From contig OY855906.1 of the NCBI GenBank assembly GCA_963693305.1, positions 24,647,789-24,711,788 of the forward strand: a stretch of DNA of 64,000 bases, in the 5' to 3' direction. Of this stretch, positions 22,250-33,990 are shown one piece after another. Source of the DNA: Meandrina meandrites (taxonomy: Eukaryota > Cnidaria > Anthozoa > Scleractinia > Meandrinidae). A program made the translations under genes and the position numbers. The notes below the pieces were generated by a model. The model was not told where the DNA came from, searched no databases, and was given only the letters and a program-made list of their open reading frames with translations. How positions within the stretch are numbered: position 1 is the first letter of the stretch; the number at the start of each line of letters is the position of its first letter.

Positions 22250-24256
22250 AAAGACAAATCCCTTGAACCGAAAATGTGGTTCTTGGCTTTACCTCTTGTA
22301 AAAAGATGCTTAAACCTAGGAAGTGTCAACAAACGCATCCCAGTGTTTGCCATCGTCAAACAACAAAACCCAAAAATATGATGACTTCCACATTGGAATG
22401 ACAAGTGTTCCTACAGCCTTATAAGCTCTAGCATGAGAAATAACTCTACTTATTTACGAAACCGGAGGAAGAATCCAATTATTTTCGCAATCCCAGTTTT
22501 GGGTGAAGGCGTCTACTGCTTCGGCGCCCGGCTGGTAAAATCTAGAATTGTAACGCGAAAGCTTCGCGTTATAACTACAGGCAAACCTATCCTTTTTTTT
22601 TTTTTTCCATTTACAATCAAGCATGTGAAAAATGTCGTCGTTTATGGTATAATCATCAAAATCGATGGTTCTACTCAAAAGATCAGCCTGGCAATTCAAA
22701 GACCTAGGGAACCACTTCATTTAAATAGAAATGCCAGTACGGGCACAAACATTAAAAATAGAAAGCGCTAGGGACTGAAGTTCTGTAACTTTACTGCCAT
22801 TGTAAACAATACTGACCACGCTGGTGTTGTCAGTAAACCAAGCAACTTTTTTGCTCTGAAGATCGGGGGCAAAAGCTGACAGCGCTAGATCTACGGTCCT
22901 AAGTTCCCTCCACGTGGAACTCTTAGAACTTTGTTTGGGACTCCAATTTTGATGAAAAACCTTGTGCTCATTGTCAATGAAAGAACTACATGCGTGATCA
23001 GACGCGTCAGAATAAACAAACTTAACAGGCGGTTGCAAAGGCACCCAGGGGCAATGAAAATTGAGGGATTCTACATTCTCACTCCAAAATGCTAATTCAG
23101 CGCAAGCTTCCTTAGTTAATTCAACCTCAGAATTCCACCGCAGTTTCTGATTAACAGCAGCATACAAAGAACGTGTCATTATCCTAGCCACACTTCCTAC
23201 ACAAGAAGTGAGCGAAGTGACTTGGCCTACCACAGAAGCAAGATCTCTAACTTTGACACTCTTACAATCAACCTTGCGAATAAAACTAATGCTACTCTTT
23301 AACTTAGAAATCCTGCGTTCAGTAACAGAAATAACACCTTGAAAAGTATCAAAAACAGTGCCAAGCCAGGTAATAACTTGAACAGGTTCCCAAAGGGACT
23401 TCTCTTCGTTAATAAGAAAGCCATACCTTGTCAAATCTGCGCGAACTGTAAAGCTGTTAATTTTAGCCTTGATAGTATTGACACCACCACCCAAACCATC
23501 GTCAAGAAAAATTGCCATGGGAATTCCCTTACACCTCCATGAAGTCAAAATGGGCTTGAATAATTTGGTGAATAGATAAGGTGTGGATGACAAGCCAAAG
23601 GGCAAAACTGTGAACTGAAAATATTTAACCACACCGTCACCAAAATCCCAGGAGAAAGTTAAATATTTCCGGTGCTCCGGAAAAATTTCTACGTGATGGT
23701 ACCCAGACTTTAGATCAAACTTGAAAAGATAAAACCCCTTAGCGAAAATTTGAAGAGCTACGGAAATGTCTTCACATCTAAATTTACGCTTAAAGACATA
23801 CAAATTGACATGCCTCAAATCAAGAATCAATCTTTTCTTGCCTGAAGGCTGTATAGAAACAGAAAGTGGATTAAGTATGTCAGGCTGATGATCAAGAATC
23901 TCAACACACTTGGTTCTTAACAAATCGGAAATAGCCTCTGAAACAAAAAGACTATCCTTAAGCGCAGAGGTATTGTTAGAACTAACTTTGGGAGGCGGGA
24001 GAGCCACAAATGGGATTTTATAACCATCGCGCACCACGCTTAAAATAAACCCCGAAGCACCTAAATTAAGCCATTCATGAAGAGCCAAACGACCGTGAAC
24101 CGAAGGAATATTAGATTGACCTGAAGTAAACTCATAATTTAACAGTGACTTAATTTCAACTGCGGTATCTAAATGACTTAAATCTGAAATTTCATCATCG
24201 CAAGTGTCACTAAGATTAGAAACAAAAATAGAATTGACAACACCTTGATGGTCGGC
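22250..24256 (-). pseudogene. Reverse transcriptase and RNase H of the Ngaro/PAT-like element
   Basis: The long frame (24088-22721, open back to 24256) holds reverse transcriptase motifs RLILDLRHVN, FKFDLKSGYHHVEI, LPFGLSSTPYLFTK and AIFLDDGLGG, the catalytic x-x-D-D box in the FLDD form seen in DIRS-type elements. RNase H follows: YSDASDHACSSF, STWRELRTVD and WFTDNTSVV. A frameshift near 22720 moves the C-terminal region (WFPRSLNCQADLLSR, VDAFTQNWDCENNW) to another frame, and another break precedes IPMWKSSYFW. It is separated from the gag-like frame only by an in-frame TGA, so the ancestor probably encoded one gag-pol protein. Confidence 0.85.
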
Positions 24257-24259
24257 TAG

Positions 24260-24963
24260 TCATTGACCAGACTGGAACTTGGTAGAATTGAGAGGACACT
24301 GAGCCCTCCAATGTCCTGGCTTATTACAGGCAAAACAGGAACCCGGTTTGGTTTGCAGCCTTGTCTGGACTGTTAGTATGGGTCTTGCACTGTTGCTGTA
24401 AAAATGGCTGGAAGTGGTTGCTGCGACTGGCGTGAAAGCGGAAGGCTCCTTTCTGCTGCTCGCTAAGTTTATCTTGTTTCGAGCCAAGTTCTGTTTGGCT
24501 TGGGTACGCGCTCTGGCTTCTGCTCGAATTATCTTTTTCTCATCGTCAGAATTGTCCGCAAGATCATTTCGCTTGTACTCCTGTATTAACGACCATCCAA
24601 AGTCGGACTTATCGGCCAGCAGAATATGTTTCTGTCTCTCTGACAAGAGCTTCTCACCTTTCTCGAGGGAAGCGTGGACTTTGTCGAGCTGTTGGGACGA
24701 ACAGGCTTCTCTAGCTTCAACAATGGCGTCGGTAACTTTGAGATTAAACTTGTATTGATCCTCGTTCCCTTTCTTCTTGAAACGATGCGGCACGTCAAAC
24801 TTGAGCTTTTTATTTCTTTGAGCTGAGAATCGGCCGTGTCCACGTGAGAACGCTTGAGATCCGTCAAAGAAGTATCTAGCAACGACTTCATCGAAGCTAA
24901 TAAACCAAGGTTTTAGTCGGCAATTGTCGACTCGACAATTCTAGTAACATCGGCCTCCTGCAT
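24260..24963 (-). pseudogene. Gag-like protein of the Ngaro/PAT-like element
   Basis: Starts MQEADVTRIVESTIAD. One in-frame TAA follows, then a frameshift near 24800 and an open frame of 177 residues. That frame has a helical charged region (KVHASLEKGEKLLSERQKHI) and ends with CFACNKPGHWRAQC, a CCHC zinc knuckle for RNA packaging. It runs into the reverse transcriptase frame through a single TGA. Confidence 0.75.
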
Positions 24964-24999
24964 GACCAACGGACAAATTTGTGAAAAGAATAGACTCAA

Positions 25000-25188
25000 T
25001 AAATAACGAACTGGGCTAACGAGGTGTCGGCCTAGAATGATTTCCCACGTGATAATCATCTCTTATATAGCCCTCCCTCATGCACATGCTCACTTCGACT
25101 GGGCTAGCGCCAGTCCCCACTGCTCTAGTGCCGCAGAAATATTCAATTTCCGGCTAATTCGTGTTCACGCAAACGCCAGAAATTCCAT
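25000..25188 (-). repeat. Split direct repeat A1
   Basis: Upstream outer repeat of the recombinase retroelement, apparently identical over 189 bases to 20662-20850. Likely holds its promoter. Confidence 0.85.
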
Positions 25189-25189
25189 T

Positions 25190-25387
25190 TTTCGTGACTT
25201 TATTGACAAAACTATTCTTGAAAGAGTTTGTAGCAGCGCAATCTCTGTCTGGGGGTGGGTTGGTGCAGTAAAGCCTCCACATTTAGTTGTGACCTCTTGC
25301 GCAAAAACGTACACCTACAGGTTTCCATTAAATGGGCAAAATGCCTGGCTATCAAACGGGTTAGAAAAGGCTTACCAAGCCATTTGA
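25190..25387 (+). pseudogene. Tyrosine-recombinase retroelement coding fragment, 3' part
   Basis: Continues the frame broken at 20297: RDFIDKTILERVCSSAISVWG, then PPHLVVTSCAKTYTYRFPLN, ending at TGA 25385. The continuation is in phase, which fixes the insertion point to within a few bases. Confidence 0.55.
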
Positions 25388-26190
25388 AACGGAATGGCTG
25401 AGCAGCTTATGAATTTTTCCAAATGGATGGCCATGAGCAGAAGAAAAACAAAGAATTGTTAATTTAAATAGACAATATATGACCTGCTTTCAGGCAGGAC
25501 ATCCGCTTTTTTGATCTTCAGTTCCTTCGGACATAGTTATGTCAACAGGAAAGTGTACCTGAAGAATTATACTTATATACTAATCAGAGTAGATTATTGA
25601 TAAAATATTAACGAAACATTAATTTTATTACTTTTAACATGTTCGATTCATAGAATAAAGATTATAATTATAATCTAATAATTATTTTGTTTTGATCAGA
25701 TAAACCCAATAAAGTCAAAGAAATCTAAGAAATGGACAAAAACCCGATTTCAGCTAGCCTGCAAATAGAGTTGCCCTTTTTGAGGGTGATGAGTAAGTGC
25801 CTCATTGGAGGCTAAAATTAAATTAAAGGCAAAATATTGCAGGTTACTGAAAAAAAAGAGATAATGCTAACTTTCTAATGTTACAAATATTTACTAGATT
25901 TATTTAAATTATTAATATTTTCGTCATCAAACTAATTTTCTACCCAAGTGTTTTTTATTATTTTAGATTATTTTGGTGATGAGAAAGCAGCCCAGGCTGT
26001 AATCAAAGTCTCCTTCGAGCCACCTCATGGTATCTGGTTATTATTCTATGAACCTTTGCCTCTTTTCCAACTGTTTTAGTTGAAAAGCGCAATAGAAATA
26101 TATGAGGATGGAATGAACTTGTTGCGGAATGAAAGTCATTCCGGAAAGATTTGGGGAGCGTGCTAAATTTGTTACTGATTAGTAGAGCCC
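25388..26190. other. Unassigned AT-rich stretch
   Basis: No gene or clear repeat seen. Confidence 0.4.
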
Positions 26191-26194
26191 TCGT

Positions 26195-26262
26195 CGTTCC
26201 CAGGGTCTCCCCCCTCTTCTCGCTCTGGGGGGCGGGGCGGGGAAAGAGAGATCTTGGGAACG
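26195..26262. repeat. Small foldback element
   Basis: CGTTCCCAGGGTCTC at the left pairs with GAGATCTTGGGAACG at the right, with a C/T- then G-rich loop. This short hairpin family with GGGAACGAGG ends looks like a dispersed miniature repeat. Confidence 0.6.
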
Positions 26263-26269
26263 AGGTTGT

Positions 26270-27815
26270 AGTGAAGCGGGACGGCTGTACACAGGCTATA
26301 GTGGAGCCATTATGCGAAAAAATCATGTTGCGGAGAGAAATGGGGGATTAATCATAGTCAAGCTTTTGGATCGTGGAAAAAGTTATTTTTCGTAGTAACA
26401 AGTCGGGGTATACGAAAACAGCGAAAGTCTGTCCCAAGTATACCATAGCCTGTTGGCGTTCATATAGTGTGTGGTGCAGCGTGAAGAAGAGTGGTGAATA
26501 TAGATTTCTTTTTATCCCTGGTTGTTCTTTGTGGCAGAATAAACTATTGGAAAATCTGGAACAGAGTACTTTTTTCCAGCATGATGATTTGAAATTATCA
26601 ACGAAAAGCTGTGTTGGGTCAGTGCCTTGTGTCACTTTGTTATTCTTAGAAGTATTTGGTCCAGAAAAAAAAAGTGGTCAAGTGAATCGAAGTTATAAAT
26701 ATAAACATGATTGAAACTGCTAAAATTTAGTTATTGTTAGATTCTTTATTATTAAACAGACCAATACCACAGTTTGAGGAGTATGATGCAACAAAGATGT
26801 ACAGTATTATCTATGAAAGTGATAAGAAATCTGCTTCCATCTGATGTTGGCCTGTAGAACACTTGGAGGCATAATTTTTTTTTATACTTTTTTTTATTAC
26901 TTTTGACCTTCATGTAGGTAAAATAGATATTTGTAGTTGATTGTTACTACCCGGAGGTTGGGTGGGGGAGGGGGGTACCTCCATATACATGCTATATGCC
27001 GCTGTGCAGGGTGGGGTTTCAAGCAATTTTTGCTCAATAAGACTAGGCTAGTACATGACTTTGCACTGAAAGAACCTTATGTAAATATAAATGCAAATCA
27101 TTACAGGAATCTTAAAAGCAACTGTCTGCAGTTGTAATAGTGTTTCTGAAGAACAGTAAGTTTCAAGTAGAGTTGAAATTTTTGTGTTTGATAGTTACAT
27201 ACTGTGATTACTCTTACCATTAGACACATCAGTTGTGTTTTATCAGCTTTGAGCTTGGCAGTTGCCATTGTAGATATTTTTATATCAGTTTTTCATAAAT
27301 CCACCAGTACAATTTATGACCATGACAAGTTTGATGTTGCCTTCTTCTGAATTAGTGCAAAATTTTTGCACAGAACAAAATTTTGAAATCTGTTGCCTTG
27401 TTGTTGTCCTTTGTAGCAAACAGTGTGACAATGATAATCTTTTAGTGACTACAGAAACTTTCGATCGTCAGATGAAAACTTAATTTAATTCACATTATCC
27501 AATGCGATTTAAAACTAAATAATAGTTGAAATCTAGCGTGTGTTATAAAGGCCAAATTCATATATCGCAATGAGCTATGGTCAACACTTTGAGATTAAAA
27601 TTGCTGTAAATAATATTATCCAAAAACGTGAATATGTCTATTTTTAATTTTATTATCTGGTTATATATTTAATTTTGAACTTAACCTAAAATTCACATTT
27701 GGACAAATGAAAGAACCTCTAATGCCACAAATAGAAACGGTTTTCATCGTTTGCAGGAAATTATGAAGCAAGTTTCCGAACAAATGTTAAAATATAACAG
27801 TTCATTTGCTACAAG
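26270..27815. other. Unassigned stretch
   Basis: Several frames of 60-115 residues without recognisable domains. Long AT-rich sections. Nothing supported. Confidence 0.35.
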
Positions 27816-27858
27816 CTTTATACAAAATTAAATACGATGGTAACCGAGGGAATCTTAC

Positions 27859-28213
27859 CTTTGCTTCCAGATAGTAAAGCGTTCATTTTATTTGAGCTTG
27901 CAGCATAATTTCTTGCTGCGGCTGCATTGTAGTCATTTATTCGCCCTCCAAATGCATGTACAAACATTTCCCAACGCTCGATTATCATCGCTTTAAGACT
28001 TTGGTGCTCATTTCTCTGCAGTCGAGTATTCTTAAGCATGATTCCATTTCGTTTAAGAACTCCACAAACGTGTATTTTGATTTGATCATGACATGAATGC
28101 AACAAAAACCCATCTGTTTTTTCGAGCCAACAGCCGCCATATTGGATCTCTCCATGTGCTTGGGTAAATTTGGCAAATTTCTGCCTACATCTTAATGGCC
28201 TTGATGGATACAT
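27859..28213 (-). CDS. Possible exon of an unrecognised gene
   Basis: An open frame from MYPSRPLRCRQKFAKF through KIHVCGVLKRNGIMLKNTRL and MIIERWEMFVHAFGGRIND to SGSKG, meeting a good donor (AAAG/GTAAGATT) at 27858. Even composition and the donor suggest a real exon. I do not recognise the family and see no downstream exon with confidence. Confidence 0.3.
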
Positions 28214-28555
28214 CGCAACTTTTAAGACTTTTAAGACTTCTGATCGTTTGTGAGGTCTTCAAAAGTGTATTTTGATCAAAGGTGTAGCCAAAGGAACAAA
28301 AATGCGCCTTTACAATTTTAGCGTCGGACTCGACAAGACAGACGCCATTTCAGCTCATGTTGTAAACATGTACTGCCGCCTTTGTTCCACCCCCTCCCCC
28401 CACATATATGAACATAAGACAATGGCCCGACTTTGTGGACAAATCAAAACCTAGCGGGGGAGACAGGGGTAAACGTGTTTAATTCACTTTTAATGGGGAT
28501 TTAATGCATACATTAATTGTTTAACGGGAATGGAGTGACATCGAACCCTCACTAT

Positions 28556-28584
28556 ACCTCATGGTATTCATGATACCATGAGGT
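28556..28584. repeat. Perfect 12-bp hairpin
   Basis: ACCTCATGGTAT and ATACCATGAGGT flank a 5-base loop. It sits at the upstream edge of the first BEN-gene exon. Confidence 0.7.
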
Positions 28585-31115
28585 AAAAAAGGAGAAAAAA
28601 GCAAAGCATGCATTAACAAAGGACCACAAACTTGAGGAAGACAGTTTCAATCAGGAGGCAACCTCTCATGTTTTGGAAGTCTTGGAAAAGGTGAATGTAC
28701 AAAGATTAGTTGAAATTAATGCGATGTATACATGCATTTGATGTCATATCTGCAATGTTTGCAAAACAAGAACACTTTTGATTTTATTTATTTTACCAGG
28801 AACCAACTGAAGAAAGAAGCATATTGAAGAACCATGCCACATCTAAAGAAATGCTACGGGTAAACAACACCAATAAATTATTTTAATTAATCATCACCTG
28901 ATCCTTTAGTTCAAGCAGGTAATAAATTCTTATTTGCTCACATACTACACTCAAGAGTAACATACATGACTTGCATAACTAAGTTGAGCATTGCCTTTCT
29001 ATACTAAAAGCAGAAAACGATCATTCTCATAACTTGATGTCTAGCTGACTCTCAGACTGAGACAAAATGAAAATCAAAACTGGTTTAAAAATCAAAGAAA
29101 ACAAAACACAGTGACTGCCTTAATTTTAAGTGTTTAATTCTAATTAAACTCATAAATCTTGCAGGGTGTTCTGACAGTGGAACTGAAACCAATAAAGGAC
29201 AGGGCTCGACACTAACGGTAGCCAACTAGCCACAGACTAGTAGAAATTCAGTTTTGGCTAGTAGGGTTTCGATTTCCACTAGCCACTTTGGCTAGTAAAC
29301 AAAATAACAAAATAACACTTTTCTCAGAATTTCTTGTTGAGACAGCATTTTCTGAAAGCACACATTGATGTTCTTTTTTGTTTCTAAATAAGTAGAACAA
29401 AAGACGACCTTCTCCTGATTAAATCATGCGCAAAATCGTGCAGAACTGTAAAGGGATAACAATTTAATTGTAACAACACATCGGTGATTTGTCATATGCA
29501 CACTGACAAAACTTGCCACTATAAAAATAATCAGAGAAAGATTTATATCCTTCCAAATTTAAGTCAGACGTTTTTAGCATTCGAATTTCGCCAATAACAG
29601 CTTGCAGTATTCTTCAGATAGTTGTTTTGCTTTCGAAACGTTTCTACCCCGGCGCCTGTTTGTAAAGAGGTCTGTAAAAAAGGCTTGACAGTGTTTACAA
29701 TGACATCTCGGTATCTCGATATTTTTCCAAAGAAGTCTCGCAGAAAAACAGAGTCCTGAAAGTCTTTGCGGGAAATTTTCCTTTGTGAGCTGTCGGCCTG
29801 AGAGATTTGATGTAAGGAAAACACAAGGCCATTGAACAAAATTAAAACCGGCGCAATTCATTGAGAAGATAAATTCGTTCGCTGCGTTTAAACCAGTCAA
29901 GCGTGACACAAGCTGTGCCGACTGTGTCAAGCGGTTTCAGATGTGAATATTGTTAGTTTTTCCTAAAATTCCTTAATCCCGGGCATAATGGATATAAGAG
30001 GATATTTAACTGGCGGTAAAAAAGAGAAAAGCAAAAACGATAGTTCTCAAAGTAAACGACCCTCTGAGGAAGGTGCAAGTGAAATTTCAGCAATCGTGGA
30101 AATCCGATTCCCATGGGTTATTCTCCAAGATGGAGCGATGTTTTGCGCTTGGCTAGTAAAAATTTTTTTTGGCTAGTAACATCTAAGTTGTCACTAGCCA
30201 CTAGGCTAGTAAGTTGAAAAGTTAGTGTCGAGCCCTGAAAGGAGTCAATTGAGACATTAACCAACTTATATTCTCAGTTGAATAACCACCTCCTATATAT
30301 GCCGGAAAAAAGTAAAACATCCGAACAGGTTTGTGAATCAATAATACATGTCCAAGTACTTAAATAAAAAGGAATGCCTGTAAAGAAACAGTGTAGTCGA
30401 CTTTGTTTCTGTGTATAGGAAAAGAAGTCAGGGAGCTGCCACACCCATATCCAGTTTCTCTTCTTATTTTCTTCAGTTTAACACGAGTGACAAAAAAGAA
30501 TCCTCCACTTCTCCGAATGATCCAGTGATAGTTGAGGCAGTGAAAATTAAGAACCCACCCCAATGATTATTTGATCATGATGAGCTGTTTCCTCAGCCAA
30601 ACACAAGTGCCATAGAAGTTAAACAAGAGAAAGAAATGCCAACACGTAATTCTGGCTGCAGCTATTGAAAATGAAGGTAAACTACAAACTAAAGATATCA
30701 TACTATATAAATGCGCCTTTAATCTTGTGTTCTTTCTTTCCCTTGGTTGTGTACCAAAAAAATACCAGTTTGTTAATGTAACATGGGAAGAAGGAAACAA
30801 AATATACTGAGGAAATAGTCAAAATCAAAATGTATTATGACCTGTATGTGTACTATGGTTTATTAGCATAATATAAACAGTATTCATAATTTTTCTGGTT
30901 TGTTAATAGGTGCATTTGAGTATGTTGGTGAGCATTGTTTAAGTGTAAAAGCCCAAAAAGACCTTTCTAAGAAGGCTCTCGACAGTTCAACTGACCAAAA
31001 AAAACTGGCCCTCAACATGATGGAGGTCATTTTCTCTTCCAATGAGCTAAGGCAGTCTACTATAAGCAGTAGCAACACAAAACAAAAATTAGATGGAATC
31101 AAGTAGCTGCCATCA
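28580..31115 (+). pseudogene. BEN-domain gene, several exons, one split by a transposon
   Basis: Exons with good splice sites are visible. About 28580-28690 reads KKEKKAKHALTKDHKLEED and ends at GTGAAT. 28800-28859 has 20 codons (EPTEERSILKNHATSKEMLR). 29165-29199 continues at 30244-30328 once the hAT element and one duplication copy are set aside, giving exactly 40 codons in phase. 30478-about 30670 is acidic (VIVEAVKIK) with one TGA. 30910-about 31115 holds GAFEYVGEHCLSVKAQK, KKLALNMMEVIFSSNELR and STISSSNTKQKLDGI, resembling a BEN domain (DNA or chromatin binding). A base is missing before VAAII at the end. Either a host gene now decaying or a host-gene duplicate. Confidence 0.55.
29200..30237 (+). 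mobile_element. hAT-type element, non-autonomous, inside a BEN-gene exon
   Basis: The ends are CAGGGCTCGACACTAAC and its reverse complement. AAAGGA flanks both sides (29194-29199 and 30238-30243). hAT elements normally duplicate 8 bp, so the match is shorter than expected. Motifs CTAGCCAC and GGCTAGTAA recur near both ends. A short plus-strand frame (29988-30176, MDIRGYLTGGKKEKSKN, later FPWVILQDGAMFCAWL) resembles the start of ZNF862-like hAT proteins, where a lead-in is followed by W-x-MFC-x2-C. The remainder of the transposase is missing. Confidence 0.78.
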
Positions 31116-31119
31116 TAGG

Positions 31120-31960
31120 TATAAAAATTCTTATAATGCCTTAACTGAATAAAATCCCAATCAACAAACAACTTGCAAATTTACTTGCATATTACGGGAG
31201 TACGGGTTAGGTAAATAATTATTTGAGGCTGTCATCAAGGACCACAGTCAAATCCCACCTGATTATGGGAATTAGAATTCTTAAAGTGGCAATGAAGCGA
31301 TAAACAAATTTCATGAATAATTGCTATTACATACATAATAATGCACATGCAAAAACTTTAGCAAGCTCATTGGCTGAAACAGTGCAGAAAGTTGAAATTG
31401 AGTGCAGAAAGTTGAAATTAAGTTGATTGACAGGAAAACGTGAAAGTGTGCCAAACAAAATAGCAGCTGCTGTCAGAGGCTTTTGAGATAACAAAAACAT
31501 CAATTATTGAAAAGTTAGACCGATTAAACAAAAATTATCAGTATATAAACCAATGTACTAGCAACTGGATGTTTGTGCAGCACAAAAGAGGCTCTACGAA
31601 ACTACTGAAAGCTACCAATCAAGGATTTTCTTTTATGACAGCTCAAAAGGAAGGAAGATTACATGCCTGAATTGAAGTCGCACATTCCAGCTCATACCCA
31701 TGTAACTGAATGAGGATAAGAGCACCTGATAATGCATGACAGAGAGCTTTAAAATTCCAAAGCAGTATCTGGATTTACAAAGCCTGGCAACTCCACAATG
31801 TTTTAACAACGATTCGGAAAGGTAAGCAACCAAACACATCTTGTTTGTCATCCACTTGCAGAGAAATTTTTGTATGTGTATTATTGACAAGTAATTACAT
31901 TATTTTTCTTGTGCAATTTGGGATAAATAAGCATTTGTGAATTTTTCAAAGACTACAAAT
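31120..31960. other. Unassigned stretch, possible left end of the Harbinger element
   Basis: No gene seen. A 20-bp unit GTGCAGAAAGTTGAAATT is tandemly duplicated near 31380-31420. I could not identify terminal repeats here. Confidence 0.35.
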
Positions 31961-32059
31961 CAGTCCGACATCAACATCCAGCAATAGCCCAAGTGGTTCG
32001 ACGAACAAAGTCGTCACCTATGCTCTGGATGTGGAAGCAATGGGGAAAGATACATCCCA

Positions 32060-32740
32060 GAGAAATAGAAAGTATGATAAATGGATGAACGAGGAACAAA
32101 AAGCTCTGATAAACCTTTGGGCTGATCAACATGAACAATTGGAAAGCAAAGACGTATGAAAGATCTGGGAAGAAATTACGTGGGAGATTAACGGAAAGTT
32201 TGGTACCACTCGCTTGGGAGACCAATTCAAAAAGAAAATGAAATACCTCATCGAGATATATAAAACAGTCAAAGACTGAAACAGTCACCAAACTGGTTGA
32301 CACAGATGGCAAACTGTCCTTTCCAATGAAATAGATGCTATCCTTGGATGCAGGGACGTAGTTATGTTACAACACGTAGCCAAAACCAGAACAAGTGCAC
32401 CAACTTCTGCCCCCAAGTCTGACGCAAGTGAGTCCAATAACAACCAATTACCAGGACAAGGCACAAGCCCCAAAGCTCAAACGGACTGCAAAAAAGAAAC
32501 ATAAAAGAGCTAGATCTGAAGAAGCCAGGGATAAAGAGGGAGACCTGAATAAATTGTCCTTGTTAGGAATGGAAAAACAGTAAAAGGAAATGATCTCATT
32601 TATGCAAGTTTTACAAGGGTGCAAGAGCAACAAGCCAACACAATGAATGTACTAGTTGGCCCCCTAGCAAATTTCTTACAAAATAGCAACAACAACAAAT
32701 GACTGAAACAGTGAATTTGCATCAATCTTTGTAGAGACAA
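32060..32740 (+). pseudogene. Myb/SANT-like accessory protein of a PIF/Harbinger element
   Basis: The frame shows KYDKWMNEEQKALINLWADQ, IWEEITWEINGKFGTTR and QFKKKMKYLIEIYKTVKD, the three-helix Trp-rich Myb/SANT-like domain (Myb_DNA-bind_4 type) that partners Harbinger transposases. Downstream are a Ser/Pro-rich linker and a basic segment (KKKHKRARSEEARDKEGDL). Stops replace a residue after ESKDV and after TVKD, and a frameshift precedes the linker. In known Harbinger systems this protein binds the transposon ends and brings the transposase to the nucleus. It converges with the transposase on the opposite strand. Confidence 0.72.
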
Positions 32741-33100
32741 CAAAGCATAACAGTTCCTTATTTGAAATGCCTTGATATTCAAATGTTACATTGCCGCTTC
32801 TGGTGAAGTTGTTGTACAAAACGTGATTTTAAATGCACTCATTGAGTGTCTCGATGCATAGACGTTAACATAAACTGTTATGGTTTTGGGTTGAATATAT
32901 TTACATATAATTTTTCAATTTTGCAATGTTATCATAATTTTACAATCTCATTTGGGAAGAAATCATTTTTTTTAGTGACGGATAATTGTCGTAAACAGAA
33001 TGATAATAAAAAAAACTGAAACCAAACTACAGGGTGGATACTTGTGTAAAGTTTTAAAGGAAATCTTTAAGGAATTCCCTTATGTTATCCCCGTCACGGA

Positions 33101-33990
33101 TCACGTTCGGAGCTTGATCTCCGAGGTCACTATCACCTTACCTTCTTCGTCTTTCCATTCATCACCACTTCTGATGCAAATGTTATGCAAAACTGCACAG
33201 GCTACAGCATTACATACTGCAAATGGTATTCCACTGTCAAATCGTTTAAGGAGTATTCTCCATCTACCTTTTAAAACACCAAAAGCGCATTCAACCTTTA
33301 CCCTTGCAGATGAAAGTTCCTTATTAAATGCTATTTCCCTTGGGTCGCGTGTGCCCTCTGGATATCGTTTCATTAGCCAGGGGGAAAGAGGATAGGCACC
33401 ATCACCTGAAAGATACAGACCTATGTCATGACCATTCATATTAACAGTTGGCTGGGTTACGATATTCCTGTTCTGCTCTTTGAAAAATAGTGTTGCGCCT
33501 TAGTACACGAGCATCGTGCATGCTACCAGGATATCCACATGCAAAATCCTTAAAAATCTTCTTTCCATCAACAATAGCTTGGATGATAAAGTCATGTTGC
33601 TGATTCCGACTTAAAAAATCCGGTGCACTGTTGTCGGGTGTTTCAATTCTAATATGCGAATCGTCAATGGCACCAACAACATTTGGTAGGTTGGAAAGAT
33701 TTGCAAACGTTGCCAGTGATGAAGCGAGAGTCTCTGGAAACTTTATATACTTGTCACATATCTCTACAAACTTTATATACTTGTCACAAAGTTCATAGAG
33801 ACCATTTACAACATCTTGTATGGCATAGAAAACAGTCAATTTGCCTACATTAAATACTGGGCCAATACTGGAATATGAATTTCCATGGGCCAAGCAGTAC
33901 AGTCAAAAGCAAGAACTTTCACTGGAGGTAAACAATTCCTGAGTCGCATGTTTCACCTCTCTAATCTTGGGTCCAAGATATGGAGTATTG
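33101..33990 (-). pseudogene. PIF/Harbinger (HARBI1-like) transposase
   Basis: Two minus-strand frames join near 33440. The first (33893-33441) has AHGNSYSSIGPVFNVGKLTV, then NVVGAIDDSHIRI with the first catalytic Asp and GYPGSMHDARVLRR. The second (33439-33101) has GLYLSGDGAYPL with the second Asp and ARVKVECAFGVLKGRWRIL with the Glu. This is the DDE_Tnp_4 domain of HARBI1-like nucleases. A 30-base tandem duplication (33738-33797) repeats CDKYIKF within the helical region, and a frameshift occurs between the frames. N-terminal coding traces reach about 33990. Terminal repeats of the element were not found. Confidence 0.82.
33738..33797. repeat. 30-bp tandem duplication within the Harbinger transposase
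   Basis: AAACTTTATATACTTGTCAC occurs at 33738 and again 30 bases later. It keeps the reading frame. Confidence 0.8.

Larger units (their letters stand above)
20298..25189 (-). mobile_element. Tyrosine-recombinase retroelement with split direct repeats (Ngaro/PAT-like)
   Basis: Genes read on the minus strand: gag-like (24963-24260), reverse transcriptase/RNase H (24256-about 22250) and tyrosine recombinase (about 21996-20983). A 189-bp repeat occurs at 25000-25188 and 20662-20850 and appears identical. A roughly 100-bp repeat occurs at 20852-20953 and 20296-20396 with about one change. In coding orientation the order is A1, genes, B1, A2, B2, the split-direct-repeat layout of PAT/Ngaro elements, which integrate by recombinase rather than DDE integrase and make no target duplication. 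Its insertion lies in the coding frame of another such element. Near-identical repeats imply recent arrival, yet the genes already hold frameshifts. Confidence 0.85.

Noticed and set aside
23339..23542. Plus-strand frame opposite the reverse transcriptase
   Set aside because: Shadow of the minus-strand RT coding sequence.
26003..26326. Minus-strand frame containing PRSLFPRPAPQSEKRGETLG
   Set aside because: Translates the small foldback repeat, a pattern seen where such repeats overlap predicted genes.
29574..29930. Minus-strand frame of 118 residues inside the hAT-type element
   Set aside because: No recognised domain, no homologous frame elsewhere in the window, and within a non-autonomous element.
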